A stretch of 64,000 nt of DNA. Source: Mesorhizobium sp. M4B.F.Ca.ET.203.01.1.1 (GTDB lineage: Bacteria; Pseudomonadota; Alphaproteobacteria; Rhizobiales; Rhizobiaceae). The position numbers and the translations under genes are program-made. The stretch is taken from contig NZ_SRUO01000003.1 of assembly GCF_004791025.1 (NCBI RefSeq), forward strand, positions 248,001 to 312,000, given 5' to 3'. The stretch's first letter is position 1. Each line of letters begins with the position of its first letter. A model generated the notes under the pieces. The model was not told the DNA's origin and made no database searches. It saw only the letters and a list, made by a program, of their open reading frames with translations. Positions 7,648 through 17,154 of the stretch are shown in pieces.

Positions 7648-8832
7648 ATGCTCCACACGATCGCGGCTTTCGACCGGCTCGGCGAGGAAAATGCCTTCGC
7701 GGTGCTGGCGCGCGCCACCGCACTTGCCCATCAGGGCCGCGACATCGTCAATCTCGGCATCGGCCAGCCGGACTTCAAGACGCCGCAGCACATCGTCGAG
7801 GCGGCGATCAAGGCGCTGCGCGACGGCCACCATGGCTATACGCCGGCCAACGGCCTGCTGGCGACGCGCGAGGCGGTCGTGCGCCGCACGCTGACCACCA
7901 CTGGTGTCGAGGTCTCACCGGAGAACGTGATGATCCTGCCCGGCGGCAAGCCGACCATGTTCGCGGCGATCCTGATGTTCGGCGAGCCGGGCGCCGAGAT
8001 CCTGTATCCGGATCCCGGCTTTCCGATCTATCGCTCGATGATCGAGTTCACCGGCGCCGCCCCGGTGCCGGTGCCGATCCGCGAGGAAAACGGCTTCGCC
8101 TTCTCTGCCGACGAGACGCTGGCGCTGATCACCCCGAAGACCAGGCTGCTGATCCTCAACTCGCCCGCCAACCCAACCGGTGGCGTCACCCCGCGCGCCG
8201 AAATCGAGAAGCTGGTCAAGGGGCTGGAGGCGCATCCGCATGTCGCCATCCTCTCCGACGAGATCTACGACGTCATGACCTATGACGGCGAGACGCATTT
8301 TTCGCTGCTCAACTTCCCGCAGATCCGCGACCGGCTGATCGTGCTCAATGGCTGGTCGAAGACCTGGGCGATGACCGGCTGGCGCATGGGCTGGTCGATC
8401 TGGCCGAACGGCGACGAGGGCGCGCATCTCTACGACAAAGTGCGCAAGCTGGCGGTCAATTGCTGGTCCTGCGTCAACGCGCCGAGCCAGTATGCCGGCA
8501 TCGCCGCGATCGACGGCCCGCAGGACGATGTCGAAAAGATGATGCGCGCCTTCGACAACCGCAGAAAGATCGTGGTCGAGGGGCTGAACGCGCTGCCGGG
8601 CATCTCCTGCATCACGCCGAAGGGCGCCTTCTATGCCTTCCCCAATGTCTCGAAGACCGGCTGGAAGGCCAAGAAGCTCGCCTCGGCACTGCTCGAGGAC
8701 GCCGGCGTGGCGCTGATCGGCGGTCCCGATTTCGGCACTCTCGGCGAAGGCTATATCAGGCTCTCCTACGCCAATTCCGAGGAGAACATCTTGCGCGCGC
8801 TGGAGCGGATCGAGACCTTCTTGAAGAAGTGA
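7648..8832 (+). CDS. Class I/II PLP-dependent aminotransferase
   Basis: A 394-residue fold-type I aminotransferase related to aspartate/aromatic aminotransferases. The PLP lysine is in LNGWSKTWAMTGWRMGW. Other marks are NSPANPTGG and the substrate arginine region YIRLSYAN near the C-terminus. It probably moves an amino group between an amino acid and a 2-oxo acid. The exact amino acid is not clear from sequence. The ATG at 7648 follows an AGGAACGGG ribosome site and gives MLHTIAAFDRL, the normal start. It stands alone and is divergent from the GNAT gene. Confidence 0.88.
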   Translation: MLHTIAAFDRLGEENAFAVLARATALAHQGRDIVNLGIGQPDFKTPQHIVEAAIKALRDGHHGYTPANGLLATREAVVRRTLTTTGVEVSPENVMILPGGKPTMFAAILMFGEPGAEILYPDPGFPIYRSMIEFTGAAPVPVPIREENGFAFSADETLALITPKTRLLILNSPANPTGGVTPRAEIEKLVKGLEAHPHVAILSDEIYDVMTYDGETHFSLLNFPQIRDRLIVLNGWSKTWAMTGWRMGWSIWPNGDEGAHLYDKVRKLAVNCWSCVNAPSQYAGIAAIDGPQDDVEKMMRAFDNRRKIVVEGLNALPGISCITPKGAFYAFPNVSKTGWKAKKLASALLEDAGVALIGGPDFGTLGEGYIRLSYANSEENILRALERIETFLKK

Positions 8833-8861
8833 CCTCGCTTCCCTCGCGGGAAGGTCGGGCG

Positions 8862-9623
8862 CTACCCGCGCCCGACGAACGGCATCTTCGTCGCCATCAC
8901 CGTCATGAACAGCACGTTGGCGTCGAGCGGCAGGCTGGCCATGTGGACGACGGCGTCGGCGACGCGCTCGACATCCATCACCGCCTCGGCGGCGATCGAA
9001 CCGTTGGCCTGCGGCACGCCGACCGTCATTGGCTGCGCCATCTCGGTCAGCGCATTGCCGATGTCGATCTGGCCGCAAGCGATGTCGTAGGGCCGGCCGT
9101 CGAGCGCCAGCGTCTTGGTCAGCCCGGTGATGGCGTGCTTGGTCGCCGTGTAGGGCACCGAGCCAGGACGCGGCGCATAGGCCGACACCGAGCCGTTGTT
9201 GATGATGCGGCCGCCCATAGGCTTTTGCCGGCGCATGGCGCCGAAGGCGGCGCGGGCGCACAGGAACGAGCCGGTGAGGTTGACGCCGACGATATCGTTC
9301 CAGACCTCGACCGGGATCTCGTCGATCGGCGTCGACTTGTAGCCCATGCCGGCATTGTTGAAGAGCAGGTCGACGCGGCCGAAGGCTTCGACCACCGTTT
9401 CGAACAGATCGTCGACCTGATCGGCCTTGCTGATGTCGCAGGCAACCGCCAGCGCCTTGGCCTCGGTCTTGCCGGCCTCGGCGATCGCTTCCTCCAACAC
9501 CGCTTTGCGGCGTCCGCAGAACACCGTGTTCCAGCCGTTCCTGAGCAGCGCCGTGGCGACGCTCTTGCCGATGCCTGTGCCGGCGCCGGTAACGATGGCG
9601 GTTTTCTCTGTCATGGCAGTCAT
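8862..9623 (-). CDS. Short-chain dehydrogenase/reductase
   Basis: A 253-residue classical SDR oxidoreductase. The cofactor motif TGAGTGIGK is at the N-terminus, NNAG at mid-length (LFNNAGMG), and the catalytic Ser-Tyr-Lys set is in NNGSVSAYAP and YTATKHA. NAD(P)H and the substrate cannot be assigned. The start MTAMTEK is preceded by GGAGG 6 bases upstream, so the longer in-frame start is not used. It converges on the aminotransferase gene, 29 bases away. Confidence 0.9.
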   Translation of the reverse strand: MTAMTEKTAIVTGAGTGIGKSVATALLRNGWNTVFCGRRKAVLEEAIAEAGKTEAKALAVACDISKADQVDDLFETVVEAFGRVDLLFNNAGMGYKSTPIDEIPVEVWNDIVGVNLTGSFLCARAAFGAMRRQKPMGGRIINNGSVSAYAPRPGSVPYTATKHAITGLTKTLALDGRPYDIACGQIDIGNALTEMAQPMTVGVPQANGSIAAEAVMDVERVADAVVHMASLPLDANVLFMTVMATKMPFVGRG

Positions 9624-9845
9624 CGGTGTCCTCCGGTCATCGCTGCAACTTGGCATCGCAAATGACGCAAGCGATGGCAAGCCAACTGTCAGCCATCAGG
9701 CCCGACAAAAAGGGCGGTCATTGGCGACCGCCCTGATCTGAACCGGGCTTGGGAGGAGGAAAAGCCGGTCCGACTGCTTAGAATGATGCGCTTCCTCGGT
9801 TAACGAGACGTTACCGTGCGCGGCGTCGGCTGTTCCGCCTCCGCC

Positions 9846-10589
9846 TCACCAGCGTGGATTGGGCGAGGTTCCGGGCTTGTCGGAAACCGGCACCTTGGCC
9901 GCCGACACCGTCGCCTCGACGTGGTCGACCAGCGCGTCCGGCAGGCCGAGACGGCCAGCAAGCAGGTCGAGATAGCCGCGTTCGGCGCGCGTGTCGGGAT
10001 CGATGGTAAGGCGCGAGGCCGTATAGAGTTCGAGCTTCTGCGCGTCGGTCTGGGCGCCGGCGACCAGCGTATCCAGGTCGAGCGGGCTCTCCAGCTCCGC
10101 CATCAGGAATTGTTCCGCCTCGGTGCCGATGCCGGCGAGCTGCAGCTTGCCGGCGATCTTCTGGCGCTCCTCGTCATCGACATGGCCGTCGGCCTTCGCC
10201 GCCGAGATCATCGCCCGCACCAGCGTCAGCGTGAACTCCTCCTCGCCTTGCGGGGCCTGCGAGGGGTGGAAGGCGGTATCCTTGGGCGGCGGCAAGAGTT
10301 CGGGCTCGCCGGCAGCCGGCGTCTCGGCCGGCGCGTTGCCGGCCTTGTAGTTCTGGTAGGCCTTGTAGGCGAGGCCGCCGATCGCGGCCAGCCCGCCGAG
10401 CTTGATGGCGGTGCCCGTCACCTGCCGGCCGGTTCCCGTTCCAAGCAGCACCGCGGCCAGCGCGCCGGCGGCCAGCGGATTGTCCTTGGCCATCTGCACG
10501 GCCTGGCCGGCCTTGTCGCGGACGGTGCCGCTGGTGCCGGGAACCTGCGAGCCGAGCAGATCGTCGAGAAGCTTCTTGGGATCGAACAT
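9846..10589 (-). CDS. DUF533 / TerB-like membrane-associated protein
   Basis: A 247-residue protein of the DUF533 (YebE-like) family. The N-terminal third contains small hydrophobic Gly/Ala-rich segments (NPLAAGALAAVLLGTG and KLGGLAAIGGLAYKAY) suggesting membrane association. After a Pro-rich linker the C-terminal half has the acidic TerB-type helical fold, with ISAAKADGHVDDEERQKI as the typical motif. Function is unknown; relatives bind metal ions. The ATG giving MFDPKKLLDDLL has GGAGG 5 bases upstream and is preferred over the TTG one codon earlier. Confidence 0.82.
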   Translation of the reverse strand: MFDPKKLLDDLLGSQVPGTSGTVRDKAGQAVQMAKDNPLAAGALAAVLLGTGTGRQVTGTAIKLGGLAAIGGLAYKAYQNYKAGNAPAETPAAGEPELLPPPKDTAFHPSQAPQGEEEFTLTLVRAMISAAKADGHVDDEERQKIAGKLQLAGIGTEAEQFLMAELESPLDLDTLVAGAQTDAQKLELYTASRLTIDPDTRAERGYLDLLAGRLGLPDALVDHVEATVSAAKVPVSDKPGTSPNPRW

Positions 10590-10790
10590 CAATGCCTCCA
10601 GAATTGGGCCCGCGCCGAAACATGGACGAGCAGGTTTGGACGTCGCAGACGTAGGTCCCGCATGCTGACATTACAATGACGGGCAGGCGCTTTGCGACAA
10701 ATGCGGGCGCGCCTCGAAGTTGGAACCGATGTGTCGAAACCGGCCTCGGTCTGGCCTAGTCTGGGTTCTGTCGAGGAGAGGAGCCTTGCA

Positions 10791-11153
10791 ATGGCCAATG
10801 AGCAGGACCGCCAGCCGGCGCGTGATCCGCAGGACCTGGAACGTCTTTTGATCGCCCGGCAATGGGCCGGCGACATCGACGGCATGGTGGCGCTGTTCGC
10901 GCCCGACGCCGTCATCGACAGCGGCGAGAAGGATCTAACGCGTGGCCGCGAGGCCATCCGCGCGCTGTTCGCCGAGATCATCGCGACGGGGCGAAAATTC
11001 CAGCGCGGCGAACAGCGGCCCGCGGCGATCAATGGCGACCTGGCGCTCACCTCGACCCGGCTTCCCGACGGCACCATCACCACCGAGGTCGCCCGCCGGC
11101 AAGCGGATGGCACGTGGCTGTGGGTCATCGACCGCTACTCCGTCGCGTGGTGA
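10791..11153 (+). CDS. SnoaL/DUF4440-like nuclear transport factor 2 fold protein
   Basis: A 120-residue protein with the cone-shaped NTF2-like fold, seen in the pattern RQWAGDIDGMVALFAPDAVID and the later ALTSTRLPDGTITTEVARRQADGTWLWVID. Proteins of this group are often steroid-isomerase-like enzymes or stress-related ligand binders, but no catalytic residues can be assigned here. The start is well supported by GAGGAGAGGAG just upstream. It is convergent with the trhO gene (23 bases). Confidence 0.75.
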   Translation: MANEQDRQPARDPQDLERLLIARQWAGDIDGMVALFAPDAVIDSGEKDLTRGREAIRALFAEIIATGRKFQRGEQRPAAINGDLALTSTRLPDGTITTEVARRQADGTWLWVIDRYSVAW

Positions 11154-11176
11154 TGCGACGAAGGTCGGCAGCGGTG

Positions 11177-12112
11177 CTAGCTGCCGATATGCGGGCCTTT
11201 GCCTCGCGCGGTGGCCAGTTCGACCTGTCGCTGGCGTTCGGTGTAGCGGGCGCGATCCTCGTCGGAGCGGACCTCGTGGCAATGCGGGCAGGACACGCCG
11301 GCCGCATAGCGCGGCGACAGCCGGTCCTCGACCGTCAGCGGATGCCGGCAAGCGCGGCAGAGTTCGGCCTCGCCTTCGGCAAGGCCATGCGACACCGACA
11401 CACGTTCGTCGAAGACGAAGCATTCGCCTTGCCACAGGCTCTCTTCGGCGGGCACCTGTTCCAGATATTTGAGGATGCCGCCCTTCAGATGGAACACATC
11501 CTCGAAGCCGAGCGACTTCACATAGGCCGTCGCCTTCTCGCAGCGTATGCCGCCGGTGCAGAACATCGCCACCTTGCGGCCTTCGAGTTGGTCGCGATGC
11601 CGCTCGACCCAGGCCGGGAATTCGCGGAAGCTTGCGGTCGCCGGATCGACCGCGCCCCTGAAGGTGCCGATCGACACTTCATAGGCATTGCGGGTGTCGA
11701 TGACGATGGTGTTCTCGTCCGAGATCAGTGCATTCCAGTCGGCGGGCGCGACATAGGTGCCGGCGCTGGTCGCCGGATCGAGATCCTCGACGCCCATGGT
11801 GACGATCTCGCGCTTCAGCCGAACCTTCATGCGGTGGAACGGCATGTCGGCGGCGGCGCTGTATTTGACCTCGAGGCCGGCGAGGCCTTCGATGGAGTTC
11901 AGATGGTCGACCAGCGCGGCGATGTCGGCCTCGCTGCCGGCAACCGTGCCGTTGATGCCCTCATGCGCAAGCAGCAGCGTGCCCTTGATGCCGCGCCCGC
12001 AGCAGAACGCCGCGAGCGGCGCGCGCAGCGCCTCGAAGCCGTCGAGCCGGGCAAATTTGTACAGCGCGGCGACGCGCACAGAATTGGTTCGGGTGGAAAT
12101 TGTCATCGCCAT
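11177..12112 (-). CDS. trhO: tRNA uridine(34) hydroxylase, rhodanese-like
   Basis: A 311-residue protein matching TrhO (formerly UPF0176/YceA), which uses O2 to make 5-hydroxyuridine at the wobble position of some tRNAs. It has an N-terminal acylphosphatase-like domain ([21 protein letters not shown]), a rhodanese domain with active Cys185 in [11 protein letters not shown], and a C-terminal four-cysteine segment (CRAC and CPHC) that may bind zinc. I chose the ATG giving [14 protein letters not shown] 10 codons upstream has no ribosome site. The start is divergent from the eda gene. Confidence 0.88.
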   Translation of the reverse strand: MAMTISTRTNSVRVAALYKFARLDGFEALRAPLAAFCCGRGIKGTLLLAHEGINGTVAGSEADIAALVDHLNSIEGLAGLEVKYSAAADMPFHRMKVRLKREIVTMGVEDLDPATSAGTYVAPADWNALISDENTIVIDTRNAYEVSIGTFRGAVDPATASFREFPAWVERHRDQLEGRKVAMFCTGGIRCEKATAYVKSLGFEDVFHLKGGILKYLEQVPAEESLWQGECFVFDERVSVSHGLAEGEAELCRACRHPLTVEDRLSPRYAAGVSCPHCHEVRSDEDRARYTERQRQVELATARGKGPHIGS

Positions 12113-12277
12113 GCCACTAAACCGTGGTGAAAGCCGATTCAAGGCGGAGCCGGCCAGCCGCCATCCGGGGAAGCGGCGCCGCCGGTACGTGACATCGCGA
12201 CACGCCTCGTTTCGTGGACTCGGGATACCCCTTCTGCTAATCGGTTGAAATCGATCGATACCGGAGAGACCAAGCGA

Positions 12278-12916
12278 ATGCCCAGCAAGACCGAGAAGCT
12301 CCTGTCGCTCCTCAATGGCCAGCCGGTCATACCGGTGCTCAAGATCGCCAATGTCGCCGATGCGGTGCCGCTAGCCCGCGCGCTCGCCCGTGGCGGCCTG
12401 CCGGCGATCGAGATCACGCTGCGCACCTCCGATGCGCTGGAAGCGATCCGGCGCGTCGCCGGCGAGGTCGAGGACGCCATCGTCGGCGCCGGCACCATTC
12501 TCGACGCCGGGCAGTTCGACCAGGCAGCACGCGCCGGCTCGAAATTCATCGTCAGCCCCGGCATCACCAGCCAGCTCCTGGCGGCGGCGAAGGACAGCGA
12601 GGTGCCGCTTTTGCCGGGCGCCATCACGCCCGGCGAGATCATGGCTGCCCGCGAGGCCGGCTTGCGCTTCCTGAAATTCTTCCCGGCCGAGCAATCTGGG
12701 GGCATTGCCTCGCTGAAGGCCTTCGCCTCGCCGCTCGCCGACGTGAAGTTCTGCCCGACCGGCGGCATCAGCGCCAAGAACGCCGCCGACTATCTCGCCC
12801 TGCCCAACGTCGTCTGCGTCGGCGGATCCTGGGTAGCGCCGGACGACATGGTCAAGGCCGGCAAGTGGGACGAGATCGAGGCCCTGGCCCGCGCGGCGAG
12901 CCAGCTCAAGAAGTAG
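12278..12916 (+). CDS. eda: KDPG aldolase of the Entner-Doudoroff pathway
   Basis: A 212-residue 2-keto-3-deoxy-6-phosphogluconate / 4-hydroxy-2-oxoglutarate aldolase, the enzyme that splits KDPG to pyruvate and glyceraldehyde 3-phosphate. The Schiff-base lysine is Lys133 in [10 protein letters not shown] and the catalytic Glu45 is in [15 protein letters not shown] and CPTGGIS line the phosphate site. Length is normal. The start MPSKTEK is preceded by GGAGAG. No other Entner-Doudoroff genes are next to it. It stands alone upstream of tRNA-Gln, which is on the opposite strand. Confidence 0.93.
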   Translation: MPSKTEKLLSLLNGQPVIPVLKIANVADAVPLARALARGGLPAIEITLRTSDALEAIRRVAGEVEDAIVGAGTILDAGQFDQAARAGSKFIVSPGITSQLLAAAKDSEVPLLPGAITPGEIMAAREAGLRFLKFFPAEQSGGIASLKAFASPLADVKFCPTGGISAKNAADYLALPNVVCVGGSWVAPDDMVKAGKWDEIEALARAASQLKK

Positions 12917-12934
12917 CGTCCGGGACACGAAAGA

Positions 12935-12955
12935 CCCGGCCGGCTACCGACCGGG
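12935..12955 (+). terminator. Possible terminator hairpin after eda
   Basis: GC-rich inverted repeat CCCGGCCGG / CCGACCGGG with one mismatch and a 3-base loop, 19 bases after the eda stop. There is no T-run, so an intrinsic terminator is uncertain. Confidence 0.4.
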
Positions 12956-13025
12956 CCAGTTGCCTGGAATGCAATCAGCGCGCGATGCGCAGGCCCGAGC
13001 CGGTTGCTGACGGGTCGGCAGCCGC

Positions 13026-13099
13026 TGGTTCCCGCTCATGGATTCGAACCACGATTCACGCCTTCAAAGGGCGCTGTCCTACCGTTAGACGAAGCGGGA
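13026..13099 (-). tRNA. tRNA-Gln (anticodon UUG)
   Basis: On the minus strand the sequence folds as a complete cloverleaf. The acceptor stem TCCCGCT pairs with AGCGGGA, the anticodon stem GCGCC / GGCGT encloses the loop CTTTGAA with anticodon TTG, and the T-loop is TTCGAAT. The discriminator A and the CCA end are encoded (13026-13029). Gln is assigned from the anticodon. Confidence 0.95.
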
Positions 13100-13185
13100 A
13101 AGCAGGCGTCACGTCGTTAGCATCCCGGCCCCGCCGAAGCCAGCGCCGACCCGAACGGCGCCGCGGATTGCCTGCCTCAAAAGCA

Positions 13186-13215
13186 AAAGCCGCGCGGGTC
13201 GCCCGGCGCGGCTTT
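13186..13215 (-). terminator. Intrinsic terminator of the DUF882 gene
   Basis: Ten-base perfect stem AAAGCCGCGC / GCGCGGCTTT with a 10-base loop, 20 bases after the DUF882 stop. On the minus strand it is followed by TTTTGCTTTTG, so it should end that transcript. Confidence 0.8.
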
Positions 13216-13235
13216 GCGATTGTCTGGCCTGTCGC

Positions 13236-15095
13236 CTACTTGGTCTGGAAACGGGCGACCGAGAGGAACTTCACGGCATTGCCGGTGAACCGGTTGGCAT
13301 CCGCCATCTGGTTGTCGGCCTGGAAGCCCGCCGTATAGACCTCGCTCGGCGGCGTATGCACGATGTTGTAGGCATAGCGCGGCGCCGTCGTGGCGCCGGA
13401 GACCGTGGCGACGTATTCGCCGCTGTTCAGTGCCCAGCGCGCGGCCTGCGGCGCGGCGGCAACCACCATTGCCTTCGGCCCAGGCTTCAGGTCGCGGGCG
13501 CTGGCCCTGGCTTCCTTGCGCGTCGTCTTCACGCCGGCACCGATTGCCAGCGCCGGATCGGAACCGGCCGGGCGGCTGGCGATGGCGTCGCGCGGCGAGG
13601 CCGCATCGACGCCGGACGGATCGTTGAATGCCGAGCGCGGCTCGAGCGAGGCGACCTGATAGTCGCCACTCGCGACACTGGCCTCGCTCGTGGCGTTGGC
13701 CTCGTCTAGAACGGCCTTGACTTCATCCGGCTTGACCTCGTCCGCCTTGGCCTCATCCGGACGCGCGCTGGGCAGGACCGAGAACGCATCGGTCGCGGTC
13801 TTGTTGTGCTGGGCGGTGTCGGCCAGCGCCAGCAGCACGCTCTTGTCCTGCGCTGCGAGATCGGCCGGCAACGAACGGTCAGGACGCCATGTCGGTAGCG
13901 GGATGTTGTTGACCGCGACCTGCGCTGGATCTGCGGCAGCAGTCGCGGCATCCGCAGCAGTCGGATTGGTCATGCCGAAAGGCACGCTGACCGGCGCATG
14001 CGCAGTCGCCACCCCCTGCTCGGTCGTCGTCGAGGCGTCGGCCACGCCGAACGGCACGTTCTCAGGCGCCTGCTGGCCGACATCGGTCTTCGGACGCGGC
14101 GCGAAGTCCGGCAGCGGGACCTCCTTTGGCGGCAGCGCCGCGATGATCGTCTCCGGCGTGTCCTGCTCAGGTTCCGAATCGGCCGAATTGTCGTCGGCGA
14201 TCTGTGGAATGTTGGCGCGCTGCGCGTCCTTGGGTGACACGATCGCGATGCCAGGCAGGTTGCTGCTTTTGGCGACCGCGGCCGGCTTCGCGCTCTTCGG
14301 CTTGGGCGCAGGCGCGGCAGTCGCGACATCGGCGCTGTCGTCCGCTTCGTCATCGCCGCCGCCAAACCAGGCAGCAAGCAGCCCGCCGGACCGCTTGGTC
14401 GAACCGCCGGCGCTGGCCAGTTCGATGTTGGGGGTGCCGGCGCCCTTACGGGCTTTGTAGGCGGCCAAAGCCTGTTCGTAGCCCGGCAGCGGCCTGCCGT
14501 CGCTCGGCACGTGCAGCGTCTTGCCGTTCGGGAAGACCCCGACCAGTTCCTGGCGGCTGATGCCCGGCCAGTGGCGCACATTGCCGACATCCATATGCAC
14601 GAACGGAGAGCCCGACGACGGATAGTAGCCGACGCCGCCGCCCTGCATCTTGAGACCGATGTTGCGCAGCTTCTTCAGCGGCACGCCGGGGATATAGAAA
14701 TCCATCGCCTTGCCGAGCATGTGCTGGCTCTTCTCGGCGACACCCCGGCTGCGGCTGCGCAGCATCGAGTTCGTCGCCGGCGAGCGATAGCCGCAGACGA
14801 CCTGGATGTAGTCGGTGGCGCCGCTCTGCCGATAGGCTTCCCAGACCAGGTCGAGCAGCCGCGGATCCATCTTGGTCGGTTCGTTGCGGCGCCAGTCACG
14901 CAGGATGATGTTGATCTTGCGCAGGCCCTCGGGATCGTAGCGCCCATTGCGCTTGTAGACGATCTCGGCCTTTTCGTGCGTGTGCAGGTGATAGAGCTTC
15001 AGCGAACGAACTTCGGCGCTGGCGCCGGTCACGGCCGCGGCGAGGAAACCAAGCGCAACAATCACAGCAGCCAGCCATCTCGGCCAGACGCTCAT
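13236..15095 (-). CDS. DUF882 / peptidase M15-like exported protein
   Basis: A 619-residue exported protein. After a signal peptide (hydrophobic segment about residues 6-22, ending GASA) comes a DUF882 (YcbK-like, M15-type) domain over about residues 25-190. The zinc-ligand pattern of D,D-carboxypeptidase-like enzymes is visible in CGYRSPATNSM, HMLGKAMDFYIPG and FVHMDVGNVRHW. It may trim or bind peptidoglycan. The remaining 400 residues are a low-complexity Ala/Pro/Asp-rich tail ending in a conserved-looking RFTGNAVKFLSVARF, probably a flexible spacer. The start MSVWPRW gives a clean signal peptide. An upstream start would add 29 hydrophilic residues. The start lacks a strong ribosome site. 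Confidence 0.8.
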   Translation of the reverse strand: MSVWPRWLAAVIVALGFLAAAVTGASAEVRSLKLYHLHTHEKAEIVYKRNGRYDPEGLRKINIILRDWRRNEPTKMDPRLLDLVWEAYRQSGATDYIQVVCGYRSPATNSMLRSRSRGVAEKSQHMLGKAMDFYIPGVPLKKLRNIGLKMQGGGVGYYPSSGSPFVHMDVGNVRHWPGISRQELVGVFPNGKTLHVPSDGRPLPGYEQALAAYKARKGAGTPNIELASAGGSTKRSGGLLAAWFGGGDDEADDSADVATAAPAPKPKSAKPAAVAKSSNLPGIAIVSPKDAQRANIPQIADDNSADSEPEQDTPETIIAALPPKEVPLPDFAPRPKTDVGQQAPENVPFGVADASTTTEQGVATAHAPVSVPFGMTNPTAADAATAAADPAQVAVNNIPLPTWRPDRSLPADLAAQDKSVLLALADTAQHNKTATDAFSVLPSARPDEAKADEVKPDEVKAVLDEANATSEASVASGDYQVASLEPRSAFNDPSGVDAASPRDAIASRPAGSDPALAIGAGVKTTRKEARASARDLKPGPKAMVVAAAPQAARWALNSGEYVATVSGATTAPRYAYNIVHTPPSEVYTAGFQADNQMADANRFTGNAVKFLSVARFQTK

Positions 15096-15486
15096 GTGAT
15101 AATGCCGCCCGTCTGTGTGTCGTTCGACTTGGTTCAAATCAAATGGCCTTGCAGGCTGCCGTTTGTCCCCGGATTTGCCCAAACGGATGTGTTGTTCTCA
15201 CATCCGAATATCGATCCTAATGGTTAATCATCGCTTATTGAAGCCGAAATGCGGTAACACCGTGGCGATATCCCGTCAAAAATGTTGCACTGCGTTTCTT
15301 GGTAAATTGCTGGTTTAGATCATTTTTCCGCCTTTGGCCGAAACACAATCTGTTACCGCGGGCCTCAATTGCGTGATCGCAGCCATAATCGAGTCGCTGC
15401 GGCGCCGCCGGCGCCGCGATCAATGCCGAGCGGGCCCGCACCAGGGGACGGAACTGGTCCGGAGCTTGCGAACAGGGCTCGGCGGG
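15096..15486. other. Intergenic region, inverted repeat only
   Basis: No gene recognised. The stretch is relatively AT-rich and probably holds the promoter of the DUF882 gene. A perfect 8-base inverted repeat CGGATGTG / CACATCCG lies at 15184-15206, about 90 bases upstream of that start. It may be an operator. Confidence 0.45.
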
Positions 15487-17013
15487 TCAGGATGCAAGGC
15501 GCTCGATGCGGCCGCTTTCCGGGTCGATGCCGTATTCCTTGAGCTTCCTGTAGAGGGTCGAACGGCCGATGCCGAGACGGCGCGCGACCTCGCTCATCTG
15601 GCCATTGTAATGGTCGATGGCGAGCTTGATCATTTCCAGTTCGACTTCGGCCAGAGCGCGTACATTGCCGCGCTCGTCCAGTGCCCGCAGCGTCCCGAAG
15701 CGCGGCTGCAGCCTTGCCGGCGGATCGGGCTCGGCCACGACCACCCCCGGCTCGCCGGCCACGTCGTCGTCACCGTTCAGCTCAGGCGCTGGCGCGGCAA
15801 ATTCGACATCGAGCTTGACCGTGCCTTCCAGTTGCGCGCGGATCTGCGGAAACTCCTCTTCCGTCAGCAGCTCGCTTTCGGCCAGCACGGAGGCCCTGAA
15901 GACGGCGTTCTCCAGCTGCCTGATGTTGCCCGGCCAGTCATAGGCCTGCAGCATGGCGAGCGCCCTGGCCGAGATGCCTTGCGGACGGTGACGCGGATCG
16001 GCAGGCGCCACCTTCTCCATGAAATGCCTGACCAGATAGGGAATGTCGTCGCGGCGGTCGCGCAGCGGCGGCACGAAGATCGGATAGACGTTGAGCCGGT
16101 AGAACAGATCCTCGCGGAAACGGCCGTCCTTGACCTGCTGCAGGAGATTGCGGTGCGTCGCCGAGATCAGCCTGATGTCGACCTTGACCGTCGAACGACC
16201 GCCGACCGGATCGACCTCGCCCTCTTGCACCGCGCGCAACAGCTTGACCTGGACGTCGAGCGGCAGGTCGCCGATCTCGTCGAGGAACAGCGTGCCCGAA
16301 TGCGCCTCGACGAATTTGCCGGTGTGCTTGTCGGTGGCGCCGGTGAACGAGCCCTTTTCGTGGCCGAACAGGATCGATTCGACGAGGTTGTCGGGGATGG
16401 CGCCGCAATTGACGGTGACGAACGGTTTCGAGCGGCGGTCGCCGCTGCCCTGGATGGCGCGCGCCACCAGCTCCTTGCCGACGCCCGATTCGCCCTCGAT
16501 CAGGATCGGGATGTTGGACGCCGCCGCCTTCTGGCCGAGCCGGATCACCCGGTCCATCGCCGGGCTGTGCGTGATCAGGTCCTTGAAGGTCAGGTGGCCG
16601 CCGCGCCGCCTGGACGTGCGCTTCATCTCGTCTTCGACCGCCTCGACCTTCAGCGCGTTGGAGATCGCCGTCTGCAGCCTGTCGGGGGAGGCCGGCTTGA
16701 CGACGAAATCGAAGGCGCCGTGGCGCATCGCCGATACGACGGTCTCGATGCCGCCCTGCGCGGTCTGCACGATGACCGGAACGTGGATGCCGCGCTCGCG
16801 CATCGCCTTCAGGACGCCGATGCCGTCGAGGCCGGGCATGACGAGGTCGAGAATGACCACCGACACATCGCGCGCGCCGGGTCCGTCGAGAGCCCCGAGG
16901 CCGGCCTCGCCGCCGTCGGTGACGATCGCGCCGTGGCCGAATTTCGTCACTGCCGCCTCGAGCAGCCTGCGCTGCACGGGATCGTCATCGACTATGAGTA
17001 TGGAACCTGTCAT
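15487..17013 (-). CDS. Sigma-54-dependent response regulator (NtrC-like)
   Basis: A 508-residue transcription activator. The receiver domain (about 1-120) has the acidic pocket IVDDD, phospho-acceptor Asp56 in VVILDLVMPG and Lys106. The AAA+ domain (about 143-380) has Walker A GESGVGKE at 174-181, Walker B TLFLDEIGD and the sigma-54 contact loop GSFTGA at 221-226 (Ser in place of the usual Ala). A Fis-type helix-turn-helix (MSEVARRLGIGRSTLYRKLK) ends the protein. No cognate histidine kinase is adjacent, so it is an orphan here. The MTGSILIVDDD start is the family start. The reading frame stays open upstream, but that stretch is antisense to the pepF start region. Confidence 0.92.
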   Translation of the reverse strand: MTGSILIVDDDPVQRRLLEAAVTKFGHGAIVTDGGEAGLGALDGPGARDVSVVILDLVMPGLDGIGVLKAMRERGIHVPVIVQTAQGGIETVVSAMRHGAFDFVVKPASPDRLQTAISNALKVEAVEDEMKRTSRRRGGHLTFKDLITHSPAMDRVIRLGQKAAASNIPILIEGESGVGKELVARAIQGSGDRRSKPFVTVNCGAIPDNLVESILFGHEKGSFTGATDKHTGKFVEAHSGTLFLDEIGDLPLDVQVKLLRAVQEGEVDPVGGRSTVKVDIRLISATHRNLLQQVKDGRFREDLFYRLNVYPIFVPPLRDRRDDIPYLVRHFMEKVAPADPRHRPQGISARALAMLQAYDWPGNIRQLENAVFRASVLAESELLTEEEFPQIRAQLEGTVKLDVEFAAPAPELNGDDDVAGEPGVVVAEPDPPARLQPRFGTLRALDERGNVRALAEVELEMIKLAIDHYNGQMSEVARRLGIGRSTLYRKLKEYGIDPESGRIERLAS

Positions 17014-17154
17014 GACTGTGTTGATGCCTGGCCCGAGAAATCCCCATGGATCATCTTGGCACAGGGTTCTAAATAAGGTTTCAAAAAACCCGGTGAACGA
17101 ATTCCTTAGGATTTGACCGGCTTCTCTCTTTCCCCAGCTTCTGGAAGGTATTTG

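Noticed and set aside
12245-12277. Longer start for eda
   Set aside because: No ribosome site before it. GGAGAG sits correctly for the ATG at 12278.
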